DNA from: Hyphochytrium catenoides
Taxonomy: Eukaryota; Sar; Hyphochytriomycetes; Hyphochytriales; Hyphochytriaceae
DNA: 48,494 nucleotides
Direction of reading: 5' to 3'
Assembly: GCA_900088475.1 (NCBI GenBank)
Contig: FLMG01003062.1
Coordinates: 1 to 48,494 of the forward strand
The notes under the pieces were generated by a model. That model had not been told where the DNA came from, made no database searches, and was given only the letters and a program-made list of their open reading frames with translations. How positions within the stretch are numbered: the first letter of the stretch is position 1; every line of letters begins with the position of its first letter. Of the stretch, positions 33,253 to 45,492 are shown piece after piece. Both the position numbers and the translations under genes were made by a program.

Positions 33253-34485
33253 TTATTTAATTGCAGATACGCAGACCGTGATATCATCCATCTTTCCTTG
33301 TGTACGTTGTGCCAAACGGGCGAGGTCCTGGATCTTATAGTGTCTATATCCGTTAGGCTTCACCATCTCTTTCTCTAGTGAGCGGTGATAATATGGCTCC
33401 CAATCCGTCAGCATTGCTAAGGCGCGCGCTCTATGGGCGTTCATTAGCACGTGGTTGCCCTCACTCGGGGCAATAATCTCTAACACCCTATCGTAGTAAG
33501 CTTTCACTGCAGCAGCCGTGAACGGAGTCCGAACGGAGAAGGCAGTAGCTCGCAGGTATGCGGCCCGAACTATCTCTTCTGCTAGCGCTTGACAGCCGCT
33601 GGCTTCATGTTCAACTACCAGCTGAGTAAGCTCATCCGCGAAGAGGTTATCACTAACCCCATCCGAGCAACTAATGATGAGGTCGCCCTTTTGCACCTTG
33701 ACAGTACTGCAGATCGCCTGTTTGGCGTGGTCAATTAGCAGATCCGTGCTTACAGTGGCTGGAAGGTTGAACTCATGTGTGAGAGAGGTGCTTTCCCATA
33801 CTATTGCCCCTCCTCTTATTAGTAGCGTTTTTGAATCCCCTACCACGATGGAGTGCATTTCACTGTTGACAGAGTCAATATAAACCACATTAAGGGTGGA
33901 CGCGAGCTTTCCGAATTGAATGCATCTGCTTCTAGCGATGTCTGCTCCCTTCAAGAAGGCGGCTCTCACCTTCGCGGAAGACAGAGGCCGAGATCCCTGC
34001 CTATCTGATTCCATTTTAAGTTCCTCTAACACACTCTGTACTAGGGCTTGGGCTAGTGGCGCTGAGGATGCAGCAGTACCTCCAACGCCATCTGCCAAAG
34101 TGTGATAGCAGTTGCCATAACCAACAGCATCCTCACCCACCTTCTCCGTAAAGGCAATCCGGCTCTCAACGGTCAGTGCCTCGCCGTTGCAGTTGTCGGG
34201 CAAGGCTTGCAGGTTATCAGAAGTACCTTCTGCCTTTCCATTAAAGGAGAAAATTTTCTTGATGAACGAACCATTTCTACCATCCAGCCTGTCATTCGAA
34301 TGGTGGACGGTGGGGCTGGATATCCTTAGCTTTGAAAGTCTTCTGGTTATCCGACTTTGCTGTCGCTCAATCCTATAGATTTCTTTATCCCACTGCTCCT
34401 GCGCATTGTTATCAACGACATCGAGCTTCTGGAATGTCTGTACCATTATGGCATGCTCAGCTTGAAAAGGCATTATTGCTTGCAT
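33253..34485 (-). CDS. PTC7-like PP2C-type protein phosphatase, intronless
   Basis: One unbroken frame of 410 residues from ATG 34485. About 110 polar residues precede the catalytic domain. Visible motifs: GEDAVGYGNCYHTLADGVGG (residues 117-136, metal-binding Asp and DG-x-GG), STLNVVYID, IVVGDSKTLLIR, GDLIISCSDGVSDNL and MDDITVCV. This set is typical of the PTC7/PPTC7 and SpoIIE-like branch of Mg/Mn-dependent Ser/Thr phosphatases. Yeast Ptc7 and human PPTC7 act in mitochondria on coenzyme Q and metabolic enzymes. The N-terminus here is Gln/Glu-rich and not an obvious presequence, so location is open. An insert between the DGVSDNL and DDIT motifs (AAYLRATAFSVRTPFTA onward) is also seen in PTC7 proteins. 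Absence of introns is unusual for this window. Confidence 0.92.
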   Translation of the reverse strand: MQAIMPFQAEHAIMVQTFQKLDVVDNNAQEQWDKEIYRIERQQSRITRRLSKLRISSPTVHHSNDRLDGRNGSFIKKIFSFNGKAEGTSDNLQALPDNCNGEALTVESRIAFTEKVGEDAVGYGNCYHTLADGVGGTAASSAPLAQALVQSVLEELKMESDRQGSRPLSSAKVRAAFLKGADIARSRCIQFGKLASTLNVVYIDSVNSEMHSIVVGDSKTLLIRGGAIVWESTSLTHEFNLPATVSTDLLIDHAKQAICSTVKVQKGDLIISCSDGVSDNLFADELTQLVVEHEASGCQALAEEIVRAAYLRATAFSVRTPFTAAAVKAYYDRVLEIIAPSEGNHVLMNAHRARALAMLTDWEPYYHRSLEKEMVKPNGYRHYKIQDLARLAQRTQGKMDDITVCVSAIK

Positions 34486-37400
34486 TAACGAAGCCGGCCG
34501 AGCTACAGGACTAACGTAGATCTATGGCTTTCTTGTCCTTTGCGGTTCCGTTTGATAATTTGGAAAGTGAGAATCGTGCGTTTAAACACTGCGCTCATTC
34601 ATACTTTAGTGCTTCGCAGAGGCACGGTTGAATGGAGGAATTCTCTTTCGAGAGAGCAGGACAAGTAATTCCACAGCAAACAATGAAGTGGCCTTTCGCA
34701 ACCTAGAGGATCTGTGCCTTCTCACTCTGAGGGACTTTGGCCCCTATGGTCACCAGCTAAAGACAAGAACTAAACTTATGTGGGACAGGTGCCTGTGTCA
34801 AGAGGAGTATACTGCCTTGCCTTAGAGGAGACCAGATACTGCCATCGTTAAAGAGGAGACTTGCCGCCAAAAGTGTCATCCCCTAACTAGGGGCTCCTAT
34901 CTGCCCTCACAGCACTTCACATAAACATGACTACTTATCCACCTCACTCTTGTCCACGCAGCGGGAAAACCTATTATTAGCGCGGTTGTGGCCTCTCCCC
35001 TCCCACCGCACCCTGTCCCCTTCTTCTTTGCCTTCCATACCTCCTCCTGCTCTTCTCTCGTTCGGAGATTTGTGGTAGGTCCCCATGATCGACCAAGAAG
35101 AAGCTAATAATGGCCGCCTCTCCATGCTCACTCAGCGGATAAGAGGATGTGATGCTTTTCACCTAGTTGCTGTTGGTAGAGTCTTTGGTGCATCTTCACT
35201 ACCCTTGATCGCCTGTCTCTTATTTAGCTATCCATCCGTGCCAGCTTTTGATTGATGCCATCACCTTGCGCAATCTGTAACAGCCATGTCAAAACTCAAT
35301 TTGATAGATATTTTACCGTCGAGACTTACAATGTCAATTTGCAAGTGGTCGTGGTTACCGTATTACAATTAGAGGGCTAAAATGAACTTGACAGAATATT
35401 GTACTTTCTTCGCGAAAGTGACAAAAAGCCAAGTTTTCCGGTCAGAAACGACGGATCCCCTTCTGTCCCTATTTTGCTCATGTTTTTGGCAACCCTCTCA
35501 TCGAGTAACAGTTGGCCATCATCATGCAGAAGAGAGCAGAGATATTCTTTGCTCTCACTCCCCTAAAGATGAGTAAGCTTATAGTTCTATGGCCTTTGGT
35601 AAGGGCTAGCTAAACAAACACGGGGCGATAGGTGCTCCTGGTTCAAAGAAAGGATGATAGAGCAATCGAAAGAATCGCACGGCAGGAGACGACGGAGATG
35701 AGGAGGAGGTAGGTGACGGCGGCGGTACTGTACCGTCTTTCCAGTGTCCCGATCCGCAAGGAGGGCGAGGAGAACGCTGGGCATGATCATGGCCCCAAAC
35801 TGAGGACTACCAGTAAGCTTGGCGCAATTTTAGGGGGTACCACTTTCTGCAGAACGTAGAGGTAACCATCATGCTGTCCAGACGCTCATGAAAGAGATTG
35901 AGACAAGCCGACAGCAACGCAGGCTGGGCATCGGTACAGTACCTAGACTGATTATCCCAACCAAGCTGAAAATTTTTTGCAAGAGTGCATCTAACGACGG
36001 GCTGTTGCATCTAACGACCGGATGAAAGCCTCTTGCAAGAGTGCGTCTAACGAGCATGTGGACCTTGTTGAAGATCAAAAAGCATCAGCTACATAGCTTT
36101 CTGCGTAGGTACATGAGGATCGCTAAGAGCAGGTTTTACCGTCTCTTACTGAGATACATTCACTTACAAATAGGCTATCTGATAGCCAACAAACTAGAGC
36201 TAATGTTCGTGGCATCTACTTGCTGGTTCGCCCAGCGCCCATTCAATAGTGAATTTTCGGCCTCCTCCATGATGCAATAGCAATGTCTTGCCCTATTCAG
36301 TAAAGGAGCGTATTTGAACGGACGATGTTCATTGCTCTTCGTACAGCCTAGATGTTTGATCGGTCTCGATTGTATAGTTCAATGCAAAGAGGTGGAAGAG
36401 ACGTACGGACGTGGTAAACACGGAGGTAGAATATCAGTCCAACAAGCCGCCGTCGGCCTTCTACTACCTTCTACTACGATATGATCATATTATTTTCCTC
36501 CTCCTACGATGATGTGTGAATGAGATCGAATGCCGATGAAGGAGTGACAACCCACGCCACTTCAGCTCTCCAGCAGCAGCACCAATCACCGCCAGCCCAG
36601 CCCTCCCATCCTGCACTGCTTTCTAGACGATGCTTCAATCGAAACGGGTCCATCACAAGTCATCATTAGCTGGGTTTCGAAGACAGCTCGTCTGCTTGCT
36701 ACCGTAGGTAGGAGCAGTGATGAAGGCAAACAGTCTTCCCATTGAACAAGCGCCCATCATCATGAAGAACTGCATGTGCTAATAAGGTTATAGGAGGTTA
36801 TGGTATGGACAGAGGTGGTTCCACGTTCTATCGCTTTTTTGGTCTCTTATGTCCCTGCCATTTTATCCTCCCAATCAACTAATTGTCAGCCTTCAACTCC
36901 GCGAATAATAATGTCAGCTAGTAGCCTTATAGTACCGTACATGAACCTTTAGTGGTTGTAACAGACGGGCTACAAGACTATCGCCTATCGGACTTGGAAT
37001 GAACCCATTATGGTTTCCACTTTGAGAGGATAGCTGGTCAAGAGGGTTAGCTCTTGCACACTGGGGTGTAAGAGGTATCTCACCTCTGATGGAGAAAGAT
37101 TAGTAGGCGGTATCTTTTCAGGATTCTGGGCTAATCGCCTCCTACCTAAAGGTGCAGTACCCCATGGCTCTTGTGTGGGTGGTGTTAGAGAGTTTGATGG
37201 GCTGAGGGTGGTGGAACGAAGGAAATAGAACGAGAAGGCTTCCTACTACTTACAGTTAGTGAGTGTGTGTCCTTGGACAGGATGGAGGCGAGACAGAGCG
37301 TGAAAGAGATGAGAGGCTATGGTAACCATAGAGGTGGAAGTGGAAGAAAGAGGAGCAAAGAGAACTAGAAGAAGACGGCCTTATCCTTGGTATTGGCAAA

Positions 37401-37580
37401 CCCGTGCTGAGATCCCAGAACTGGCAAGGCGGTCGGTCGTGCATCGTGCATGATATCGTCGGTTCTGATACTTGAGATTCTCAAGCCCTGCTTTGGCTCT
37501 TCTCTCTCCCATCATTTCCCATTCTGCCACTGAGAAAGGAACCTGTATAGAGAGCTTCCATCCCCCTGACCGCATCCATA
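34486..37580. other. 3 kb gene-poor region
   Basis: I find no supported gene. Open frames at 34628-34825, 35382-35576 and 36041-36280 (+) and 35587-35790 (-) lack family motifs and exon chains. The stretch holds an imperfect repeat cluster at 35978-36053 and Pro/Ser-codon-like pyrimidine tracts. It lies between two genes that both start away from it (PP2C - and aminopeptidase +), so it must contain both promoters. A lineage-specific gene or non-coding RNA cannot be excluded. Confidence 0.45.
35978..36053. repeat. Short imperfect direct repeats
   Basis: TGCAAGAGTGCATCTAACGA at 35978-35997 recurs as TGCAAGAGTGCGTCTAACGA at 36034-36053, with one mismatch. A truncated copy TGCATCTAACGAC lies between them at 36006-36018. 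The cluster is in otherwise featureless sequence. Confidence 0.85.
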
Positions 37581-40500
37581 ATGACTGCTGCTACTGCTTC
37601 GACGTAAGTGATAGATAGAACAAGGCTTACTTCCCTACTGCACCGCTCCGCCTCATGTGGAAGACTGATGGGCTTTCCCTCGATCTGTCTTCGCTTTTGT
37701 GTGAGCCTCTGACAACTCCTTGGAACCCCTCAATGATCTCACGCTCCTTTACAGGCCGCGAAAGTACCGATTCTACCGTCATGACTTTGAGCCTCTGGTG
37801 ACGAAACCTCTTCACCTGGATCTCGCGTTTGATGTCTTGGAACATAGGGTAAAGATCTCACTTCTGAAGACCTATCTAGTCGACATGCCCGCCCAAACTA
37901 AAGACCTAAACATCGTGCAGGTTGAGGTCACCCAAAAGGCGACGTACGTCTATAATGGCCAAGAGCCTCTCTCAACTCTGAAGCTGAACTCCAAGGCACT
38001 AGAGGTTAAGTCCGTTGAGCGCTATAACAACTTCAAGGAGCTTGGCAACAGCAAGGATTTTGTGGGACTGGTCGCAAGTCTTGGCGAACCATCCCCACAG
38101 AAATACGAAGTCGATAAGAAGGATGACTTCCTTGTCATCCACCTCTCACCGCCTGTTGAGGTCTGTGTCTGCTGAGGGCCCAGCCACACGTCTTTCTCCC
38201 CCTCCTTCTTTTTTGGTTCCTGAGCCATTGGTTACCGTGTTTACACCGAGTAACACCTGACTTTGTTAGGGAGGAAAGGAGTTTTCACTGAAGATCGTGA
38301 CAGTTGCAACTCCAACTGAGAACATCTTAGAGGGCCTGTACTATGACTTCACTCCTGAGGGCAAGCCGCGCACTATAATCACACAGTGCCAGCAGTATGG
38401 CTTTCAGCGCATCGTGCCCTGCACGGATACCATGGACGCTAAGACGTACTACACGACAACCATCCTTGCAGATAAGCGTTACAGCAATGTCATCACCAAC
38501 GTGCGTAGACATGTGCTGCCTGCCACAATGGACCTATTCCTCTTCTGGCCTGTGCTCTCATCCACCAATCGCACTACTTCTTCCCTCTTAATCTATGTGT
38601 TTTGCCCGCGCTTCGAACCTACTTGTCATGTTTACATTACGTTTACGCAGGGAGATTTAGCTCCAGGCTATTTCGACGAACAGGGCAAGCCCATCTACCA
38701 CGATGCCACGGAGGTACGTACTCGACTGCCTCTTGTCCTCATAATTCCTGCGGGCATTCTGCATTTTTCTCTGTACTAATTATCACTGCTTCCTTACCCG
38801 TCGTCTGTCGCTACCTTCACAATGACATCGTCGTCGCTGCACATTTACGCACAGTTCCTGGGCAAGAAGGATGATACGAGGCATGTTATCAAGTACTACA
38901 ATCATCTGACATCAATGGCCCCTTACCTCTTTTTCTTTGGAGTGGGAACCTGGTAAGATATAGTGATTGAGAGTACTAAGGCAAAGAGAGGTAGCCCTCG
39001 GTCTAATGATTTTCATTAGGATCACCTACCGCAAGGAACTGGAGTACCCTGACGGAGATTCTTTCTTCCTGGAGCTATTGGTATACCCTGGTAATCCCCA
39101 TTCCTCTATAGTTCTCTTTCTTCCAAAGTGCCCTAGCCTCTCACGTTAGACGTCGCGTGAGAAGAGATATTCTCTGTCTTTTGCTGAAAGTTAGTATGGG
39201 AGTGCTGATCCTTCTCAATTGAGGAACCTATTTTTCGTCCCTAGGCCGCTGCACTCCTCAGCATGCGCGGGAGTCAATGTGGATGATGCATGACTCCATC
39301 CAATGGAACCTAGTCGGTAAGGATCCTTATGCATCTATGAATGTAACATTCGGTCTTCCTCGTCAGCAAAGTCTTTCATCCTTATCTCTAATGGAACTGG
39401 TGTAGCTACTGGTCCTGAGAGTACCGAGCGCGTAGCCGAGAAGGAAAGAATAATGGAGCTAATCAAGGAAAGGTGGGATACTATCTCGGGTAACGTGAGT
39501 GCTGTCTCAGCGGACTGAGGTTTTGAATGGTTTGATAGAGAGGCAATCAAAGCTAAGCAAGGGGAGACGGTCACCTCTTCCGAGGAGCCTGCCCCTTCTC
39601 TCAAGCCATTGTCAGAGGATGACAGTCAGCGCCTCTCAAGCATTCGAGGGGAGCTCGCGGCCCTGATCAAGAAGTGGAAGAAGACTGGGTACAAGTACAC
39701 GGGAGCAATCTACCGTGAAATTGCAATGGAGAACTCCAACTATGGGGGTAAGCGCGACGTGTGGGACAAATGAGGGGCGGTCTTGAGAACAATGGGCATT
39801 ATTTGCGGGGAAGATCAAAGTTTAGGGTTAAGGGGCTTGTCAGCGATTAAAAAGGTACTGGCTGACCATGAGAGTGAGAACCAACAACGACTAGATTTTA
39901 ACATGCGAAGTCTAAAGGCATAACGTTGACATTGTTCTTTGCTTTCTAGGTATGGAGAATGTGGGCAACACCACAATCGTATCGGCCGTAATTGCCCCTT
40001 CTAAGAACATGACGGACCAGCAGTACATGTACCAAGAGGGAGTAAAGATCCACGAGTTCTACCACAACATCAATGGCAGTGAAGTGACAGGTACACCAAG
40101 CAGCCAGCTATTGAGTTTACCTTCTTTTGAAAGCCTTCTTTTGGTGTGAGAGTGATGCGCCTTGGTTTGCTGTTTTATTCTTACAGGCCTGTAAGAACGG
40201 CTGATGAACTAAAGCTATTCACTACTTCCTTCAGGACAAAGCCCTTTCGAGATTTGGCTTAATGAGGCTGTCACCGTTCACATCCAGCGCCAAAGGGAGG
40301 CAGAGCTCTTTGGAGAAGACTTCATGCGTCTTTCCACTCTTCAGAGAGCGTTTACCCCAGTGGTAGGCCCTATTGCGCAGGACAGGTAAGGGGGAAGTTT
40401 GAAGAGTTCGAGTAGAAATGCCCACCTAGCGACATCGCAGAGAGAATGACGCCACGAGGGCTGAGGTAGACTTGTATGAAGACGGCAAAGTTAGAGGGCT

Positions 40501-43500
40501 ACTTGTCTAGAGGGCAAAGGGGAAATAGTTCTTCGTCGGAAGGTTCCACGAGTAAGAAGGTGCGAACTAACTTTGCCCATCGGTGTCTGGCTTCAACAGG
40601 ACCGCCACCAGCATGTCTATTGAGCCCGTGGGCTTCAATCAGACCCAGGAGCTGGTATCAGCTGTTACCTACTCGAAGGCACCGGAGGTAGTTAGGATGA
40701 CGGAGCTTCTGTGCACCAAGCCAGTATTCAACAAGGGTCTGGACCACTACTATACCAAGTACCGTTATGGCAATGCTACGACTATGGATTGGTTTAGATG
40801 TATGGAGGAGGCCTCTGGCCTTGACCTTAAGAACTTTCAAGAGGGATGGCTCAAAAGAACTGGGTATCCAGATCTCGAGTACAAGGGAGCCTACGACAGG
40901 TGAGCATTCTTGGGCCAATCGTTTTTAGTCCAAGATAGAGAAGAAAAGAGGAGAAACGTGGAAGGGGAAGGGCTAATAGCGGGCCGTCAAGGTGCTGAAG
41001 CCTTGAGAGCAAGCATGCTGACATGTCTTTTTCATATGATGACCCGCACTGCAATTTCCAATGTGCCATAGAGTACTCTTTTATCTAAGCATCTCGCCTT
41101 TTGATCTCATCCCTAGCAACACTGGTTCATACACTGTTGAGCTGAAGCAAAAGGGCTTTGAGGACTTCGAAACAAACAACCAGCCATGGGAGATTCCTGT
41201 GGACTGGGCGCTAATCAAGGATGGCGCGGTCATTAGCCAGGGTGAGTCCATTGAGCTAGACACTCTAAACATATAATGGCCAAGGGCTTGAGCTAGACCC
41301 TCTTCCGTGGTCACACGCTATGGGATAGAGTAGAAGCCAATCACTTCTTGAAGGGACAGCACTCTCGCATTGCATCCGTGCGCAGTTTAGCTCTTTATCT
41401 GACTATCTGGGCCGACATCACTCACTCTTCTTGATTGACGGGCTATGCCCCCGTTTGCTCACCTTGGCCCTTCTCCGCTCGATCAGGTGTCTACCGCTTT
41501 GTGAAGGCCGAGGACCAGCTGATTATTGAAGGTATCTCTCAAGAGCCTGACTACATCTCCGTTGCTAGAGGCTGGAGCTTCTTTGGCAAAATCAAGAATG
41601 TTGGACCGAATGCCTATGAGGAGCAGGTCAAGCAAGCTTTATCTGATCCTGACGCAGCCAACAAGTTCTTTGCATACCGGTAAACGACTCATCAGCTCCT
41701 TAGAGTCAGCTCTCTCTGTGGTCTATGTAGGCCCCTGAACTGATTCTCCGCTATCCTGCGCTCGGCCCATTCTGTAGAGTTAGAGAATGATATGACTGAA
41801 TCACGACCTTGTAGACTTGGACTTTAAGCTCTGCTAATTACTCCTCGATCTCTATCCATAGTGCTATAGCAGATGCTGAGAAGGCTAAGGTCATTGAGGC
41901 CCTTCTGGCCAAGAAGGTATCGTCGGAAGCTCTAATCTCATGCATTCGCGTTGGGAGCTTTACCCCTTGTGTTCAGTCTGACTGCAAAGTATCAATCTTG
42001 TGTGCAATCTCTGTCTCATGACCTTTTGGTACGTTGCTTACCTCTCCTCTCACTGCGACCATTACTCGGTCAGACTCCTGTTGAGATCTCTCCAGAATTT
42101 GTGGACCTTTTTGCCAAGATCTTATTCAATGAGGATCTCAGTTTCGGTTGCCGCGCTCTGATGCTAAGTGAGGGGGACAGTATCCCAAGTAGGCCAGATT
42201 TGGAGTAAGTTTGCTCTGCGGAAAGGCATCGTAGCGTCTTCAACAAATGTGACGGAAACTCTGAGTCCTCTCCGAAGTTGGTGATTTGTGGCATCTCATA
42301 CAACAATCTTGCCTGCTCCGGACTGTTTTGCTCGTAGGCACCACTATCGCGAGCTGTCTTCTGCCTGCTCCGGACTGTTCCAGGCCGTGTGGGACGCTCA
42401 CTCTGAGCAGATTTACGACTTGTACAATGCACTGAAGGCAGCGTCGGAACCCGGACCGTTCCTTTCTTATCTTCCTCAGCGACAACTGAGGGTCCTTCTG
42501 CTCGGTATTGGCATCCGCCTGCGCTTCTTATTATCTGCGTCTTCCCGCATGGACCTTTGCATGCTATTGGATCCTTCATTGCTTCTGAAAAGAACACCTA
42601 CAGCTGCAATATCCTTCATCTCCCCTCGCGACTCGCTCCTCCCGGCACTGCCTTCAGAATCCCTGCGAGGTTGAGTTCACTGAAGTGGATCTTGTTTTTT
42701 CTTCTCATTCTAGGCCTTATGGCTGCTGGCTCCGCTGAGGCCTCGGTGATTGTTCGCAAGGGCGAACCCATAATGGTGGATTTCCCTGCCGTCGCTCGCC
42801 ATGTCTTGGAGCACTCCGCGTTCATGACGGAGAAGGCATACGCTCTGAGGAAGTTCCTTGAAAGCTCGGCCAGCCAAGAGGACAAAAGCCAGGTAACGTC
42901 ACTTTGACATCTCACGGGATTGCCATTCTCTGTTTACTGAGAAATAGGCATATGACTTTGTTGTTTTACCCGCTGTCAAGCGACGTTGCGGGCAAGGGGT
43001 CATGTACTTTACTCGCTTTGTTCTTTTGCTGAAAACCTCGCTTCCCGCAAGTGGTCTCTAGAGCCCTTGAAAGACATGGCTTATGGATACTGTCACTGTT
43101 ATAAAGCTTATATCCCCCTACAGTATCATGGCTTCAAGCCAGTCGCTCCATCGCCGACTAACAAGGTGGCTTCGTTCCTAACAGGTTCAGAAGAAGGTTA
43201 GAGATGAGTGGTGCGAGGATGATGGAGCGTGGGCAACATACATCCCTCAAATAGCTGTGCTAGACACAGAAGACGTCTGTGACCAGGTCAGACAGCTCAT
43301 GAAGGACCCGAAGTTTGTGTTATCCAGAGCAGCACACGCCAGGTATGGCAACAAATGGAACTAGGCGGAAGATTATTTTGTTTAGGGGAAAGGGAAACAG
43401 TCAGCTGCCGACGATTTAGACAGTAAGACGACCTTTAAGGAATACTCCTGACGGTGCCGATGGGCGGGGGGAAACAGCTGGGAGAGGAAGATATGCAGAC

Positions 43501-43991
43501 TGGCAGTACATGACAAGCTCTATTATTTCCTGTCTCTTACGGCTATTCACCGGCATTCCCATTGATGCTGCATGCAGGAACATCTGTGGTGCCTGGGGCT
43601 CGAACAGAAAGCGCTCTCTCTTAACTGACGACGGCCTAAATCTGACCGTTGATATGTTGCTTACTGTTGGCAAAGTCAACGAGATGTCTGCGTACGCCAT
43701 CCTCAGAGCATTTGATGGATTGGGTAAGTTTTTGCTGGTCTATAGCGACGGGACTTCCGTTACCGTCGTGTCGCATTACTTCTCTCGTTAGCGAACAGCT
43801 TGTACTCAGTGGTATCAGCTTCTGGTCTGTCGTTCATACATTCGCTCATATGCCATTTTTTTACAGCCAAGATGGACAAGTCCAGGCAGGAAAAGCTGAT
43901 CACAGCCCTGAAACGTATGCGTGATGGCCTTGATGCCACAACTCAGAAGTCGCTCTACAACCAGCTTTCCATGATCCTGGAGAAGTGCTAA
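37581..43991 (+). CDS. PepN-like M1 zinc aminopeptidase
   Basis: Many exons, starting with ATG 37581 (exon 37581-37603) and ending with TAA 43989-43991. The N-terminal beta domain starts YRFYRHDFEP and contains ENILEGLYY and CQQYGF, as in bacterial PepN. The exopeptidase motif GGMEN spans the junction into the exon at 39950. The zinc site HEFYH (HExxH) is encoded at 40051-40065, and the third ligand Glu lies in WLNEAVTVH (codon 40264). The catalytic Tyr is in AVTYSKAPEVVRM. The C-terminal helical part follows PepN: KVRDEWCEDD, GAWGSN, LLTDDGLNLTVDML, and the end REEKL-like QEKLITALKRMRDGL. It removes N-terminal residues from peptides. No targeting signal is seen, so cytosolic peptide turnover is likely. 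Joins between about 42480 and 43200 are approximate. Confidence 0.92.
42310..42379. repeat. 18-nt exact direct repeat across a splice acceptor
   Basis: TGCCTGCTCCGGACTGTT occurs at 42310-42327 and again at 42362-42379 in the aminopeptidase gene. The first copy is in the intron just before the acceptor at about 42336. The second is in the exon. Confidence 0.85.
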
Positions 43992-45492
43992 AACAGCTGA
44001 GGACCACAGCTCACTATTGCACAAGCCAAATGGAACCTTGTTGCGTGCATGAGAGAGTATTGGAAGCAGATGAGATAACCTCTAAATTGACTGTATGGCC
44101 TAATAAAAATGGGTTTTATGGTGACTTTGCTTCTAGGAGTGTTGCGCCACATGCTCACTTTCTTACGCTGTTTTCCTTGACATGCTACTTACCGTCCTCA
44201 GCTATTAATTCTATCCAGTGCCCCATCCTGGGAGGTCTCAGCTAACGTACTCGCCCTAAGAATTTGTCAGTCATACTTGTATGGAGTACTCCTTTCAAAC
44301 GAGTGCCTTCTCATCACTGTCGAGCTTGGTTCTTTATGTCTAGGTACTGCGGATGTATTGCAGTGTCTAACTCATTATGCCCACAACAGGGAGCTTGGAA
44401 CTCTCAGAAACAAGATGCTCGATGTAAGCAAAAGACAAATCTGGTGCTCGCTGCACGAGGCTTCAAGAGCACCTCGCTGCGTCTCCTTCGCTGAAGATAA
44501 CTATGTGATGAGCTCTGCGGATGAACTGCGGCCCAAAGTCATTTGCTGATGTTTCTCAATAATAATGATGCGCTCTCCACATCCCAAGCCCATCAACAAC
44601 ACCAAAGTCAATCACATCACTGATAGACGGAGTGTAGAAGAGTAATATTCCCAATGATTTCAAAGTCTATTCATGATTGACGCACCGAAGCCTTTTCTTC
44701 GAACTCTGAGGAGACAAAGGTATAAGATCCGTTGTCTGCAAGTCGTCCGTTACATCGTCCAATCAGTGGGTGGAGAGGTGAGGAACCTGAGTCTTGGCTG
44801 GGCAGCAGCAGCTCCCTCAACTCCTTCTCGTGAGCTCTACTCGAGGTGAAATTGCGCTATAACCCAGATCTTGGCGTGTTCCCTATCCTCCCACGCTTCC
44901 TTCGATGTTGGCTGCTAGGGCGTGTTACCTTCTACCCTGTCAGTAAGTACTCCCAGCCATTTGCAGTGCTGTATGATCACAAGATGAGGACAACCTATAG
45001 TTGTACCATAAGGGAAGCAGAGAGGGGCCTTCACTGGGACAAGTAGATAGGCAAATATGATGGCATTGGCTGCAAAGGCCATACATAACTCCTTAGATGG
45101 GATCGAGACAAACCCATCTCTGGTCGAGGATGGGTGCAATCCCTGACTGTGTAGCTGCGTGGGCAGAGAGTAACTTGGGTGCATCTGACCTTCTTGTCCC
45201 ATCCCTCTTGCTGCACACTTGGGCTGGGGACTGCTTCCACTGGCCGTGACGTTTGAGCGTACTCTGTATATGACTGACAACTTTTGTGGTTTGCGTGACT
45301 CCGTCCATCTGATATCACTCAGACTGCTAGTGCCGCCTCCATCAATGGGAAACGAATAGCTGAATCATATTTCCTGGCACAATTGATACTTAGCTGCGGT
45401 AATCAGGCACCAGGCAGAAAAGGCAAGACCTACGAATAGTCTCTCTGCGGGGCGGCCCCATAAAGTCCTACAAGCAGAAGACCACTCAGAAG
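43992..45492. other. Intergenic region, one weak ORF
   Basis: About 1.5 kb between the aminopeptidase stop and the transporter start. A frame at about 44340-44549 (+) reads TADVLQCLTHYAHNRELGTL and onward to a TGA. It has no ATG near its start and no family resemblance, so I do not call it a gene. The rest is probably the 3' region of one gene and the 5' region of the next. Confidence 0.4.

Noticed and set aside
35587-35790. Minus-strand frame MIMPSVLLALLADRDTGKT followed by a GT
   Set aside because: A lone piece with no downstream exon in a gene-poor region; probably chance.
44277-44549. A 90-codon plus-strand frame
   Set aside because: It starts at a non-ATG codon and has no family motif or exon partners; left as unresolved intergenic sequence.
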